NCBI RefSeq assembly: GCF_002154725.1
Contig: NZ_MTAW01000104.1
Location: 62,001-126,000, forward strand
DNA: 64,000 nt
Origin: Nostoc sp. 106C
GTDB taxonomy: Bacteria; Cyanobacteriota; Cyanobacteriia; Cyanobacteriales; Nostocaceae
Direction: 5' to 3'
Below the pieces are notes generated by a model. It was not told where the DNA came from, did no database searches, and saw only the letters and a list, made by a program, of their open reading frames with translations. Shown in pieces: positions 8,709 to 18,685 of this stretch; the stretch's first letter is position 1; the number at the start of each line of letters is the position of its first letter. The position numbers were made by a program, and so were the translations under genes.

Positions 8709-9629
8709 ATGGCAAAAACCTGGTGGGAACTACAAATTTTATGCGAACCAGACCTAGAAGATTCAATCTTTTGGCGTCTGGAAAATTTTGGCTGTCGTGG
8801 TACAGCTATTGAAGGTAAAGGAAATTCCTCTTTAGTACGGGCTTATTTACCAGAATTTCAAGCACAGCTATTAGATTTAGCCGCGCTGTCGCTGTGGCTA
8901 CGCCAAGATGCTCTGTGTGTGGGATTAGCTGCTCCGGCTTTACACTGGGAGTTAATTAATGAAGAAGATTGGGCTACTAGCTGGAAGCAATATTGGCAAC
9001 CCGAGAAAATAGGCGATCGCTTTTTGATCAATCCGGCGTGGCTACCATTACCAGAAACATCAGAACGCCTAGTGATTCGCTTAGATCCAGGGGTAGCATT
9101 TGGTACGGGTAATCATGCTACAACTCAGTTGTGTTTGGAATCACTAGAAATGCGAATGAGTGAATTCCCAAAAGCTCTTGCTAATTTATCTCCTAAAAAT
9201 GATCATGTGGTAATTGCGGATATTGGCTGTGGTTCTGGTATTCTTTCAATCGGAGCGGTGCTATTAGGAGCAGAGAAAGTCTATGCTGTAGATACTGACC
9301 CTTTAGCAGTGCAATCGACCTTTAGCAATCGCGCACTCAACGACATTTGTCCAGACCGCTTAGTACCAGCAGAGGGAAGTGTAGACATATTGCAGAAACT
9401 GATTGAACAACCAGTAGATGGTATTGTCTGCAATATTTTGGCTGATGTGATTATCGAGTTGGTTCCAGAAATTAGTGCGATCGCCAAACTGACAACTTGG
9501 GCAATCTTCAGTGGAATTTTACTTGAGCAATCTAAAGCCGTAGCTGATGCCTTAGAACAGCATGGCTGGGTGATTGCTACTTTGTGGAAAAAGAAAGAGT
9601 GGTGTTGTTTAAATGTCCGGCGTTCATGA
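8709..9629 (+). CDS. prmA: Ribosomal protein L11 methyltransferase
   Basis: PrmA trimethylates ribosomal protein L11 with S-adenosylmethionine. The 306-residue product has the small N-terminal substrate-recognition domain, the PrmA hallmark region [20 protein letters not shown], and the SAM motif I ([14 protein letters not shown]), followed by VDTDPLAVQ and the catalytic-side NILADVI motif. Length and order are normal. The frame starts at an ATG eight bases after the STRR hairpin. It may be cotranscribed with serA, but the hairpin between them makes this uncertain. Confidence 0.95.
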   Translation: MAKTWWELQILCEPDLEDSIFWRLENFGCRGTAIEGKGNSSLVRAYLPEFQAQLLDLAALSLWLRQDALCVGLAAPALHWELINEEDWATSWKQYWQPEKIGDRFLINPAWLPLPETSERLVIRLDPGVAFGTGNHATTQLCLESLEMRMSEFPKALANLSPKNDHVVIADIGCGSGILSIGAVLLGAEKVYAVDTDPLAVQSTFSNRALNDICPDRLVPAEGSVDILQKLIEQPVDGIVCNILADVIIELVPEISAIAKLTTWAIFSGILLEQSKAVADALEQHGWVIATLWKKKEWCCLNVRRS

Positions 9630-9706
9630 AGAGTGCTGAGTTAAAAGACTGCCCACAAGAGGCTTTTACAGTTCTGAGTAATGAGTGATGGGTAGGTTAA
9701 AAAACT

Positions 9707-12595
9707 TTATTTCGCCTTCAGTAGCGTGTGTAATTTGTTTAGTAAGTCCTGTAACGTATAGGGCTTAGGCAAAAATGCTTGAACATCTGTGCCCACAGCA
9801 GAATTATACTGAGAGCTATCAGTAAGCCCGCTGGCGGCAATCATCAAAACCCGCGGATTAATTTGCTTCAATACCCGGATGGTAGTTAGCCCATCCATTT
9901 CTGGCATCATCATATCCATCAACACAGCACTGATTTCATCTTTATGCTGTAAATATACAGCGATCGCTTCAAGTCCATCACTGGCTGTAAGTACTCTGTA
10001 ATTAGATTTTTCTAGTGATGTTTTAGTAATTTCTCGGATAGGAGCTTCATCATCCACAACAAGAATTAATTCTCCATGTCCTTGTAGCAGTTCTTGATTT
10101 AAAGATGGTGATGCTGGGCTTGCCAACACTGTTGGTAAAAATACGCGAAATTTGGTTCCTTTGCCAACTGCACTCTCTACAGTCACAAAACCACCATGAC
10201 TTTTGATAATTCCTATGACTGTTGACAGCCCCAGCCCTGTACCTTTACCTTGCTCTTTGGTTGTGAAAAAAGGCTCAAAGATTCGCAACAAAACTTCCGA
10301 TTTCATGCCGATTCCCGTATCTGCAACAGTAATCACACTGTAAGAACCAACAGTAGCGTCAAGATTCATCCGGGCATAATTTTCATCAATGAAAATATTT
10401 TCTGCACGGAGACTCAAAATTCCACCATTGGGCATGGCATCACGAGCGTTGACTACTAAATTCATTAAAACCTGATGCAGTTGGGTAATATCTCCAGAAA
10501 CAGCACAAACCTCTGGCGACATATCGAATTCAACTTCAATCGATTTGGGAAATGTCTCTTTAACAACATGCTGAATTTCTAATAGCAAGTGCTTGAGTTC
10601 TAAAATTGTATGTTTACCTTCTACACCACGAGCAAACGACAGAACTTGTTTGACCAAAGCTGCGCCACGTTTAGCGCTGGTTTCAATTATGCTCAACAAC
10701 CGCTGTTGCTTCTCGACGCTAAGTTGCGTCTTCAGTAAAAGTTGCGCTGACGTAATAATTGGCGTCAATACATTATTGAGATCATGGGAAATACCACCCG
10801 CAAGAGTCCCGATGCTCTCTAAACGCTGGGCCTGGAGAAATTGCGCTTCTAGTTGTTTTTTGTCTGTAATGTCGGTGTTGACAATCAGGATTGATTGCGG
10901 CTGTCCTTGAAAATTGACTATCAAAGTCCAGCGACTAGAGACAACGATTTCCTTACCGTTTTTGGTAACTTGAGATAACTCACCTTGCCAAGAGCCAGAC
11001 TCAATTACAGACTGCTGGGCTTGTTGCAGTTGCAGCGAAGTTTCCTGAAAAATTAGCTGATGTGCATTTCGATTTATAACCTCAGCTGCCTTCCAACCGT
11101 ACAAACGCTCGGCACTTTTATTCCAGAATCGGATGTGGTTGTTTAAAGATTGGACGACAATTGCATCAGTGGCGACATCAAGCAAGGCAGCTTGTTCTCG
11201 AATTTTCTGTTCTGACTTTTGGCGCTCGATGAGTTCGGTTTGGATCTGCTGATACAGTTCCGATTGCTGAATCGCGATCGCCAATTGCGTTGCTAACTGC
11301 TTGAGCAAATCAATTTCCAATTGCTGCCACTGTCGCGGTTCGGAACAGTGGTTAGCCACCAACAATCCCCATAACTTTTCCCCTTGCACAATTGGTATGA
11401 CTAAGTTGGCCCTAACTTCAAGTCGAGCCAAGAAATCAACATGACATTGAGAAAAACCAGCTGTGTAAATATCTGCCACCGCTTGGGTGCGACCTTGTTG
11501 ATATAGTTTGCGGCAAGCAGCTTCTATAAAAAAGGAGTCTTTGATTGTTGTTCCTAAAATAGGTGACCAGCCTGAAGCTACTGATTCTACTACCACAGAG
11601 CCGCTCCAATCCTCCCAAAAGCGGTAAATAAATACCCGCTCAGTTTGAAGAAACTGCCGGACTTCCGACACTGTGGTACTGAGAATTTCTCTTAAGTCAA
11701 GAGACTGGTGGATATGTTGCGCTATCTGTCCCACCAGACGCTCTCGTTCAGCTTGCTTTTGCCTAACTTCTTCTTGATGCTGACGTGCGGTTAGTTCAGC
11801 CAGTTGTGCTGCTCGATTCTGGGATTCTAGCCTCACTCTCTCTCGATAGTGATGGAAGAACTCAGCCAAAGCAGGTTCCTCTTCCAGTAAGGGAGCCAAA
11901 TGAGCGATCGCTCGCAGATCTGCTTCATAAGACACTTCTGGGTGAGATTCCATCCATACAAGGCAAGACTTCACATAAGCAATAAATATAGTGAGATGGT
12001 TGTAGTTTACAGACCCCAGAATCCGGCGCAGCTCCTGACGAAAATGCTCAGCTTGCTCTGATGCAACGGCAATAAATATTGCACAGTAGAGGAGACTTGT
12101 TTCTAACGCCGAATTTGATTCTGGCCAGACAGCTAAGGAACGAGAGTTCGCTGCTAGTATGCTGAGGTGTTCATCAATATCTATTACTGATGGAAAAGGA
12201 GATTGGAGTAACTCTAAAACTTGCCCGGCACTCATCCCTAGGGGACGTAGACTGCAACTGTGACAGATCATGCAGTAAGGAACGGCACAGAAGCGGGAAA
12301 GGTAAGCGGAAAGTTTTTCTTTAAATAGATCTGGCAGTGGATTGTTCACATAGGCAGAAAGTGTCTGCTGCCATAAATTTTCCAGCACTTGTGGAGTCTG
12401 TTCTGCTGGTTCAAAAAAAGGTGGAACAAAACCAAATTTTGCTTTAATTTCTGCCTTAATTTGCTCCGTACTTCGCTCTATAGCAACAACAGGTTTATTT
12501 CCGTTTGATTCTGGCAGCATTACGTTCTCAATCGGCTTGTATTCAGTAGTAGTTAGTGCCAGTTTTGCTGGATAATTAACTATAGTTTTAATCAT
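9707..12595 (-). CDS. Hybrid histidine kinase with AhpD-like and cyanobacteriochrome-type GAF domains
   Basis: A 962-residue soluble sensor. In order: an AhpD/carboxymuconolactone-decarboxylase-like domain (about 40-215) with a CMICHSC cluster (C108, C111, H112, C114); a coiled coil (about 250-290); a GAF domain (about 298-445); a PAS domain (about 465-580); HisKA with phospho-acceptor H604 (GGISHDLNNVL); HATPase_c (DTGIGM, GTGLGLS); and a receiver domain (about 835-955, with the LMDMMMPEMDG Asp). The GAF domain has bilin-binding cyanobacteriochrome features: GFSQCHVDFL, with Cys384-His385 in the chromophore position, VRANLVIPI and LWGLLVANHC. The DXCF site reads DSFF, so the second photoactive Cys is missing. 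The ATG at 12595 is 16 bases after a lone receiver gene, so the two form an operon. Light sensing is inferred. Confidence 0.85.
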   Translation of the reverse strand: MIKTIVNYPAKLALTTTEYKPIENVMLPESNGNKPVVAIERSTEQIKAEIKAKFGFVPPFFEPAEQTPQVLENLWQQTLSAYVNNPLPDLFKEKLSAYLSRFCAVPYCMICHSCSLRPLGMSAGQVLELLQSPFPSVIDIDEHLSILAANSRSLAVWPESNSALETSLLYCAIFIAVASEQAEHFRQELRRILGSVNYNHLTIFIAYVKSCLVWMESHPEVSYEADLRAIAHLAPLLEEEPALAEFFHHYRERVRLESQNRAAQLAELTARQHQEEVRQKQAERERLVGQIAQHIHQSLDLREILSTTVSEVRQFLQTERVFIYRFWEDWSGSVVVESVASGWSPILGTTIKDSFFIEAACRKLYQQGRTQAVADIYTAGFSQCHVDFLARLEVRANLVIPIVQGEKLWGLLVANHCSEPRQWQQLEIDLLKQLATQLAIAIQQSELYQQIQTELIERQKSEQKIREQAALLDVATDAIVVQSLNNHIRFWNKSAERLYGWKAAEVINRNAHQLIFQETSLQLQQAQQSVIESGSWQGELSQVTKNGKEIVVSSRWTLIVNFQGQPQSILIVNTDITDKKQLEAQFLQAQRLESIGTLAGGISHDLNNVLTPIITSAQLLLKTQLSVEKQQRLLSIIETSAKRGAALVKQVLSFARGVEGKHTILELKHLLLEIQHVVKETFPKSIEVEFDMSPEVCAVSGDITQLHQVLMNLVVNARDAMPNGGILSLRAENIFIDENYARMNLDATVGSYSVITVADTGIGMKSEVLLRIFEPFFTTKEQGKGTGLGLSTVIGIIKSHGGFVTVESAVGKGTKFRVFLPTVLASPASPSLNQELLQGHGELILVVDDEAPIREITKTSLEKSNYRVLTASDGLEAIAVYLQHKDEISAVLMDMMMPEMDGLTTIRVLKQINPRVLMIAASGLTDSSQYNSAVGTDVQAFLPKPYTLQDLLNKLHTLLKAK

Positions 12596-12611
12596 TTTTA
12601 TTTGGCTCTCC

Positions 12612-12980
12612 CTAAATACATAGGGAGTGAATTAAAGGCAGTAACGCTGTACCAATTTCTGATTTAGTAACAAATCCATCTGCACCTACAGCAGAAGCAG
12701 CAGTGCGATATTCACTGCCATCATTTAGTGTTAAAACGACAACATATGGCGCACTTGAGCACTCTTTAATCTGACGTGTTGCTTCCAGACCGTTCATTCC
12801 CGGCATAGCCAAATCCATCAATACCAGATCCGGACTCAATTGTGGCACCTGTTCAACTGCTTCTTGTCCTGAGAGAACACGCCCAACAATTTCGAGTTGC
12901 CTATCCATAGCCAAAAAGCGGGCGGCGGATTCAAGAAAAGCAAGGCTGTCATCTACTAAAAGAATGCGCAGAGGAGGCAT
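12612..12980 (-). CDS. Single-domain response regulator (CheY-like)
   Basis: A 122-residue receiver domain and nothing else. The acidic pair (VDDS near residue 10), the phospho-acceptor Asp in LVLMDLAMPGMNG and the conserved Lys near the end (FVTKSE) are present, so it should be phosphorylatable. It lacks an output domain, so it probably acts by protein contact or as a phosphate shuttle. It is the first gene of an operon with the hybrid kinase that starts 16 bases downstream, and it lies 248 bases after the NarL-type regulator on the same strand. Partnership with the hybrid kinase is inferred from the spacing. Confidence 0.9.
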   Translation of the reverse strand: MPPLRILLVDDSLAFLESAARFLAMDRQLEIVGRVLSGQEAVEQVPQLSPDLVLMDLAMPGMNGLEATRQIKECSSAPYVVVLTLNDGSEYRTAASAVGADGFVTKSEIGTALLPLIHSLCI

Positions 12981-13228
12981 AATGTTGATTGCTAGGTGTC
13001 CAGAAAACTAGTAATACTGGTAAATCAAGCTACATATTGTATTTGACTTTGAGCAAAATCTTCTGATCTTTGCTCTACCTGATTCATACATTACGCTACC
13101 TCCCAGGATAACTAAATCAGGAAAACCCTGAGATCCCAACAGAAAAATCCTGAGATATTCCTGAGTCGTGATTAGTCGAGCAGAGGAGCAGAGAAAGGAA
13201 GGAAGCAGGACAAGAAAGCCTTCCTATA

Positions 13229-13894
13229 CTAGCTATCTGAAATCACTAACCCCATGCGAATGGCATAGCGTACTAAACCAGCCACATCATGAATGTCTAG
13301 CCGCTTCATCAGTTGCATCCGGTGAGTTTCTACTGTTTTCACACTGATATATAGTAGTTCAGCAATTTCTTTTGTGCTTCTCCCTTCTGCAATCAACTGC
13401 AAAATTTCGCGCTGCCGTGATGTTAATTGTGTTAAAGAACTAGACTCATCACTCACCCGTTGTAAGTAATTAGCAACAACGTGCTTAGAAACTGCTGGAC
13501 TTAAATAGGTTTCACCCTGACAAATGGCTCTGATTGCCACTTCTAGTTCACTGATACCAGCGTCCTTCAGTAAATAACCCATTGCTCCTATACGCAATGC
13601 TTGTAATACGTATTCCTCATTCGCGTGCATAGAAAGCATAATTACCCGGACCTGGGGAAATTCTTTAACCACATGTGCCGCAGCTTCTAAGCCATTCATT
13701 TCTGGCATGGCAATGTCCATCAAGACTACATCAGGTTGATATTCTGCAATCAAGCGCAGAGCCTCACGCCCATCACCTGCTTCTGCAATTACTTGTATAC
13801 CCTCGATATTTTGTAGGAGCGCACGCAATCCAGCACGGACAAGCGTATGATTGTCTGCTAATAAAATACGAATCAATTTTGGGGCTGCGGTCAT
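13229..13894 (-). CDS. NarL/LuxR-family response regulator
   Basis: A 221-residue transcription regulator. The N-terminal receiver (about 8-125) has the phospho-acceptor Asp in VVLMDIAMPEMNG. The C-terminal LuxR-type helix-turn-helix (about 155-215) reads LTSRQREILQLIAEGRSTKEIA, then SVKTVETHRMQLMKRL. NarL-type regulators usually pair with HisKA_3 kinases, and exactly such a kinase (14284-15519) lies just upstream on the same strand. The pair is therefore a likely two-component system. The 390-base gap between them suggests that the regulator also has its own promoter. Confidence 0.93.
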   Translation of the reverse strand: MTAAPKLIRILLADNHTLVRAGLRALLQNIEGIQVIAEAGDGREALRLIAEYQPDVVLMDIAMPEMNGLEAAAHVVKEFPQVRVIMLSMHANEEYVLQALRIGAMGYLLKDAGISELEVAIRAICQGETYLSPAVSKHVVANYLQRVSDESSSLTQLTSRQREILQLIAEGRSTKEIAELLYISVKTVETHRMQLMKRLDIHDVAGLVRYAIRMGLVISDS

Positions 13895-14283
13895 TTAGCT
13901 GAGGATCTGAAACTAGCTGTTTGTGACTTGAGCAAGCCATGCATGAATAACAAGCTTCATACAAAAAGGTATGAAGTCATTATTGGGAATAAAGCTATTT
14001 GTGGGATATTTAGGGTTTGCTCTGAGAATTAAAAAATAGGGCAGGAGGAGTTACTCCATAAAAACTGGCTTATTAACTAGTGGTATGTGTGATTAATTTT
14101 GAATCATTTTAGTGAGCAGTTTAATGCTTAAAAAATCGCTTAAGCGCCGACTAAATAACCATCATCACAATGAATAACATTAACTACTAGCTACTCAACC
14201 TTTCTTCTTATGCCAGTTTTGTAAGATGGCATTATTTTCATATTCTCCCTTGTTTTCCCCTGAAAAAATCAAGTAAATTCAGC
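13895..14283. other. Intergenic region between ethylene-receptor-like kinase and its regulator
   Basis: About 390 AT-rich bases. No gene, RNA or repeat is evident. A minus-strand promoter for the NarL-type regulator is likely but I could not identify it with confidence. Confidence 0.4.
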
Positions 14284-15519
14284 TTAATTTTCAGAAAGGG
14301 GTAAAATAGCATGAATTTCAGTGCCGTGTTGATGCACGGATTTCATCTTGATTTGACCACCAATCAGCAAAACACGCTCCTCCATTCCTAGCAAACCTAA
14401 ACTTCCTCCTTTAGTAGCTTTTTCCCGCGCTGCATATACATCAAACCCAATCCCATCATCGCGAATTATTAGGTGCAGCTGAGTTTCCTGTTGCCATAAT
14501 TCAACAGTTACTCGTTGTGCTTTGGCATGGCGCACGATATTCGTTAAGGCTTCTTGAACAATACGAAAGCAGGTCGTTTCTAAGTTTGGCGATAGCTTGG
14601 TTTTTAAAGGCTTGCTCACAAATTCCCCAATGATGCCAGCGCGTTGAGTTTGGCGATCTATATACCACCGCAATGCTACAACTAATCCCAAATCGTCCAA
14701 TAAGGAGGGTCGTAAATCAAGGGACAGGCTACGTACTTGTTGCAGAGAAACTTCAACTATGTCAATACTTTCCTGTAATGGTAATTCTGTCTTATTTATA
14801 TTGGATGAATGTTGTAAGGTTTGCAAATTAATTTTTACTGCTGTCAATGCTTGACCAATTTCATCATGTAATTCATGGGCTAGGCGACGTCTTTCTACTT
14901 CCTGTGCCTCAATTAACTTGCCAGATAGGGTTTGCAATCGTTCTTGGGTTTTTAGCTGTATTTCCTGTGCTCGCTTGCGCTCTGCGATTTCAGCTTTCAA
15001 TTCTTCATTGATCTGAGCCAGTTCTAAAGTCCGGTTCTTTACCCTTGTTTCCAACTCTTCGTTTACTGATTGCAGAGCATTTTCTGCCTGCTGGCGCTGG
15101 GTAATTTGTTGTCGTAGTTCTTGGTTATTGGCTTCCAACTGCGCTGGGCTGGGTAGGGCGATCGCTTTGGGTATCAGTGGTACTAATGCCATTGCTGTGT
15201 ATACTGACACCAATGCCGTTATAGCTTTGAGCAACCCTGAAAGCCAATAAGTTGGATACCACAGCGTCCAAACTTCCATTACATGGGTAGTCCCACAAGC
15301 AACAATGAAAGCGCCAAACATCAAAAAGATCCAATCAAAGGGCAAATCTTGCCGCTGGCGCACAAAATAAACCAAAGTGATTGGGATTGAGTAATATGCT
15401 AAGGCAATCAGCGAGTCAGACATGACATGCAGCCATACTAACCCTGGCTTCCAGAGATAGCAGTGACCGTGGGGGATAAATGGGCCTAAACTAAACAGAT
15501 TATTCCAAAATTCAGACAT
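14284..15519 (-). CDS. Ethylene-receptor-like sensor histidine kinase (HisKA_3)
   Basis: A 411-residue membrane sensor. The N-terminus holds three helices of the ethylene-binding domain. Residues D35, Y42, I45, P46, I72, C75 and H79 (SDSLIALAYYSIP; FGAFIVACGTTH) correspond with a constant offset of 10 to D25, Y32, I35, P36, I62, C65 and H69 of Arabidopsis ETR1; the last two hold the copper cofactor. A coiled coil (about 125-195) leads to a HisKA_3 dimerisation domain with phospho-acceptor H218 (AHELHDEIGQ) and an HATPase domain (EALTNIVRHA, DDGIGFD, GLLGMEER). No GAF domain is present, unlike plant ETR1. The partner is probably the NarL-type regulator downstream. Copper-dependent ethylene binding is inferred from the residues. 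Confidence 0.9.
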   Translation of the reverse strand: MSEFWNNLFSLGPFIPHGHCYLWKPGLVWLHVMSDSLIALAYYSIPITLVYFVRQRQDLPFDWIFLMFGAFIVACGTTHVMEVWTLWYPTYWLSGLLKAITALVSVYTAMALVPLIPKAIALPSPAQLEANNQELRQQITQRQQAENALQSVNEELETRVKNRTLELAQINEELKAEIAERKRAQEIQLKTQERLQTLSGKLIEAQEVERRRLAHELHDEIGQALTAVKINLQTLQHSSNINKTELPLQESIDIVEVSLQQVRSLSLDLRPSLLDDLGLVVALRWYIDRQTQRAGIIGEFVSKPLKTKLSPNLETTCFRIVQEALTNIVRHAKAQRVTVELWQQETQLHLIIRDDGIGFDVYAAREKATKGGSLGLLGMEERVLLIGGQIKMKSVHQHGTEIHAILPLSEN

Positions 15520-15803
15520 ATTGGGCTTGATTGAACAACAAGCTGAGATCTTAAATAGGGAAGTAATACCAATTTAAAAAAGAATGGGACAGATGCATTG
15601 TAGGAGTGCAGTTTCCCAGCCCTTCAAGTTAATTCATGACACGCAATCATTGATGAAATCAGTATAAGTAAATCAATTTTTAGCCAACTTCAAGACAGTT
15701 TGTATGCAGCAATGGAAGTTTTATAGATAGAATCTTAATTAATTTTTACAAATTATTCTTGCTAATAGAGGCGCGAAAGTTTGCGCCTCTATGCAAAACA
15801 ATT

Positions 15804-16121
15804 CTAGATTATGCCTTGAAGATGTTGCACTAACTGCTGTGCTTGCATGACCCCCTCAATCCGATCTACTGGTTGACCTTGTTTAAACAGTACTAAAGTT
15901 GGTAGGGCGTAAATCTGATACTGACTTGCTAACTCTGTGTATTTCTCCGTATCGATTTTAACAATACGTAACCGATCTTTAAGTTGCGCATTGACCTGCT
16001 CTAGAATTGGCACCATCATCTGGCAAGGGCCACACCACTCAGCATAAAAATCTACCAACACAGGTACATCAGAACCAGACAACATCTCTTCAAAGCTGTT
16101 GAATTGTTTTTTAGTAGCCAT
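15804..16121 (-). CDS. trxA: Thioredoxin
   Basis: A 105-residue thioredoxin with the redox motif WCGPC, the buried Asp in LVDFYAEWCGPC, and the cis-Pro loop (YALPTLVLF). It reduces disulfides in target enzymes in the cytosol, normally fed by ferredoxin- or NADPH-thioredoxin reductase. I chose the ATG at 16121 (MATKKQF), which gives standard length; an in-frame start at 16154 would add 11 basic residues of no typical kind. Cyanobacteria have several thioredoxins and the exact type is not clear from the sequence alone. It appears monocistronic. Confidence 0.93.
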   Translation of the reverse strand: MATKKQFNSFEEMLSGSDVPVLVDFYAEWCGPCQMMVPILEQVNAQLKDRLRIVKIDTEKYTELASQYQIYALPTLVLFKQGQPVDRIEGVMQAQQLVQHLQGII

Positions 16122-17406
<1,285 letters not shown>

Positions 17407-17416
17407 ATAGAACTGG

Positions 17417-17462
17417 ATGTTAAGTATAGAGTGCCGAGCGAGCAGTACTCTACACTTAACAT
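17417..17462. terminator. Hairpin between convergent fabG and M4 protease genes
   Basis: ATGTTAAGTATAGAGT (17417-17432) pairs with ACTCTACACTTAACAT (17447-17462) with one mismatch and a 14-base loop. It sits between two convergent genes, so it may stop transcription from both sides. No long T-run flanks it. Confidence 0.55.
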
Positions 17463-17476
17463 TCATCACTGATAAA

Positions 17477-18574
17477 TTAGAGTCCAAACAGCGCTGGTTC
17501 TACACCCACTTGTTTCCAAGCGTTACGAACGGCGTTCTGTTCTTTACTTCCTTGACCATATAATTCTCCAGCCACAGAGATTGTATGGTGTGCCGCCTTG
17601 GAAAAATTTGACCGGGAGCGTAGTCTGTCTCTTAAGGTGATATACCAAATTTTGCCGACTTTTTCCCAAGCATACCCCCCGATTTCTACTGCTGCTAAGT
17701 AAAAAGCATGGTTAGGAATACCTGAATTGATATGCACACCACCGTTATCTTCAAGTCCCTTGTATAAATCTTTTACATGGGCTGGTTGGGGGTCTTTACC
17801 CAGTACAGGATCATCATATGCGGTTCCTGGTGCCTTCATCGAACGAATGCCCACACCTTTAACCCCAGGCATAAACAAATCTGAGCCGATGATCCAGTCA
17901 GCTTGGTCTGCTGTTTGATTAAGTACGCGTTGTTTCACTAGGGAACCGAAGACATCAGACATAGACTCATTGAGTGCCCCTGGTTCATTTTTGTAGCGTA
18001 AACCAGCTTCGTATTGGGTGACACCGTGAGTTAGCTCATGTCCAATCACATCAATTGACTTTGTAAAGCGAGTAAAAATTTGCCCATCGCCATCACCATA
18101 GACCATTTGGTTCCCATCCCAAAAGGCGTTGTCATAGTTCTGGCTGAAATGAACAGTCGAGTCTAAACGCAAACCGCGATCGTCAACAGAATTTCGTTTG
18201 TATACTTCCTTGTAAAAGTCATAAGTAGCACCAGCTGCATCATAGGCTTCATTCACTGCTGGGTCATTGCTGGGAGGATCGCCCTCACTACGGACTAATT
18301 TACCTGGAAGCTCTGTACTTTTATTAGCATCATAGATCGTGCGGCGCTTCTCCCCAGTTGATTTTACTGTTGGCATCAGGCTCAAGATATCGCGCTGTCC
18401 GCGAATCCTTGCTGAACGGGTTAAGCTCTGAAAAGCCCAGTCGCTTTGTTGAGGATTGCCACGTTTGGCTATCTCTTTCAACATATGCGGTGGGACAACA
18501 CAACAGATAGGACAAATGTGGTTGATTGGATGACAACCTTTTGATTTCGCCAAGCTTTGATTTTTACGATACAT
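17477..18574 (-). CDS. M4-family zinc metalloprotease (protealysin/thermolysin type)
   Basis: A 365-residue zinc endopeptidase. The HELTH zinc motif (H179, E180, H183) and third ligand E203 in NESMSD are present, as is the C-terminal catalytic His region GGVHINSGIPNHAFY. The N-terminal part is short (about 65 residues, with VVPPHMLKEIAKRG), as in protealysin-like enzymes, and not the long propeptide of thermolysin. There is no classical signal peptide, so it may be intracellular or use another export route. Odd: a Cys-rich patch (C14, C21, C24, C25) in the short propeptide. It converges with fabG. Confidence 0.93.
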   Translation of the reverse strand: MYRKNQSLAKSKGCHPINHICPICCVVPPHMLKEIAKRGNPQQSDWAFQSLTRSARIRGQRDILSLMPTVKSTGEKRRTIYDANKSTELPGKLVRSEGDPPSNDPAVNEAYDAAGATYDFYKEVYKRNSVDDRGLRLDSTVHFSQNYDNAFWDGNQMVYGDGDGQIFTRFTKSIDVIGHELTHGVTQYEAGLRYKNEPGALNESMSDVFGSLVKQRVLNQTADQADWIIGSDLFMPGVKGVGIRSMKAPGTAYDDPVLGKDPQPAHVKDLYKGLEDNGGVHINSGIPNHAFYLAAVEIGGYAWEKVGKIWYITLRDRLRSRSNFSKAAHHTISVAGELYGQGSKEQNAVRNAWKQVGVEPALFGL

Positions 18575-18685
18575 AGCTTCTATCCTTAATTACGTAAGTG
18601 GCGATCGCAAGTTGAAAGGCGATCGCCACTTTGATTGATCCAAGAACATTAGCCAAAATTTACAACTTTCGTCATCAAAAGTTAC

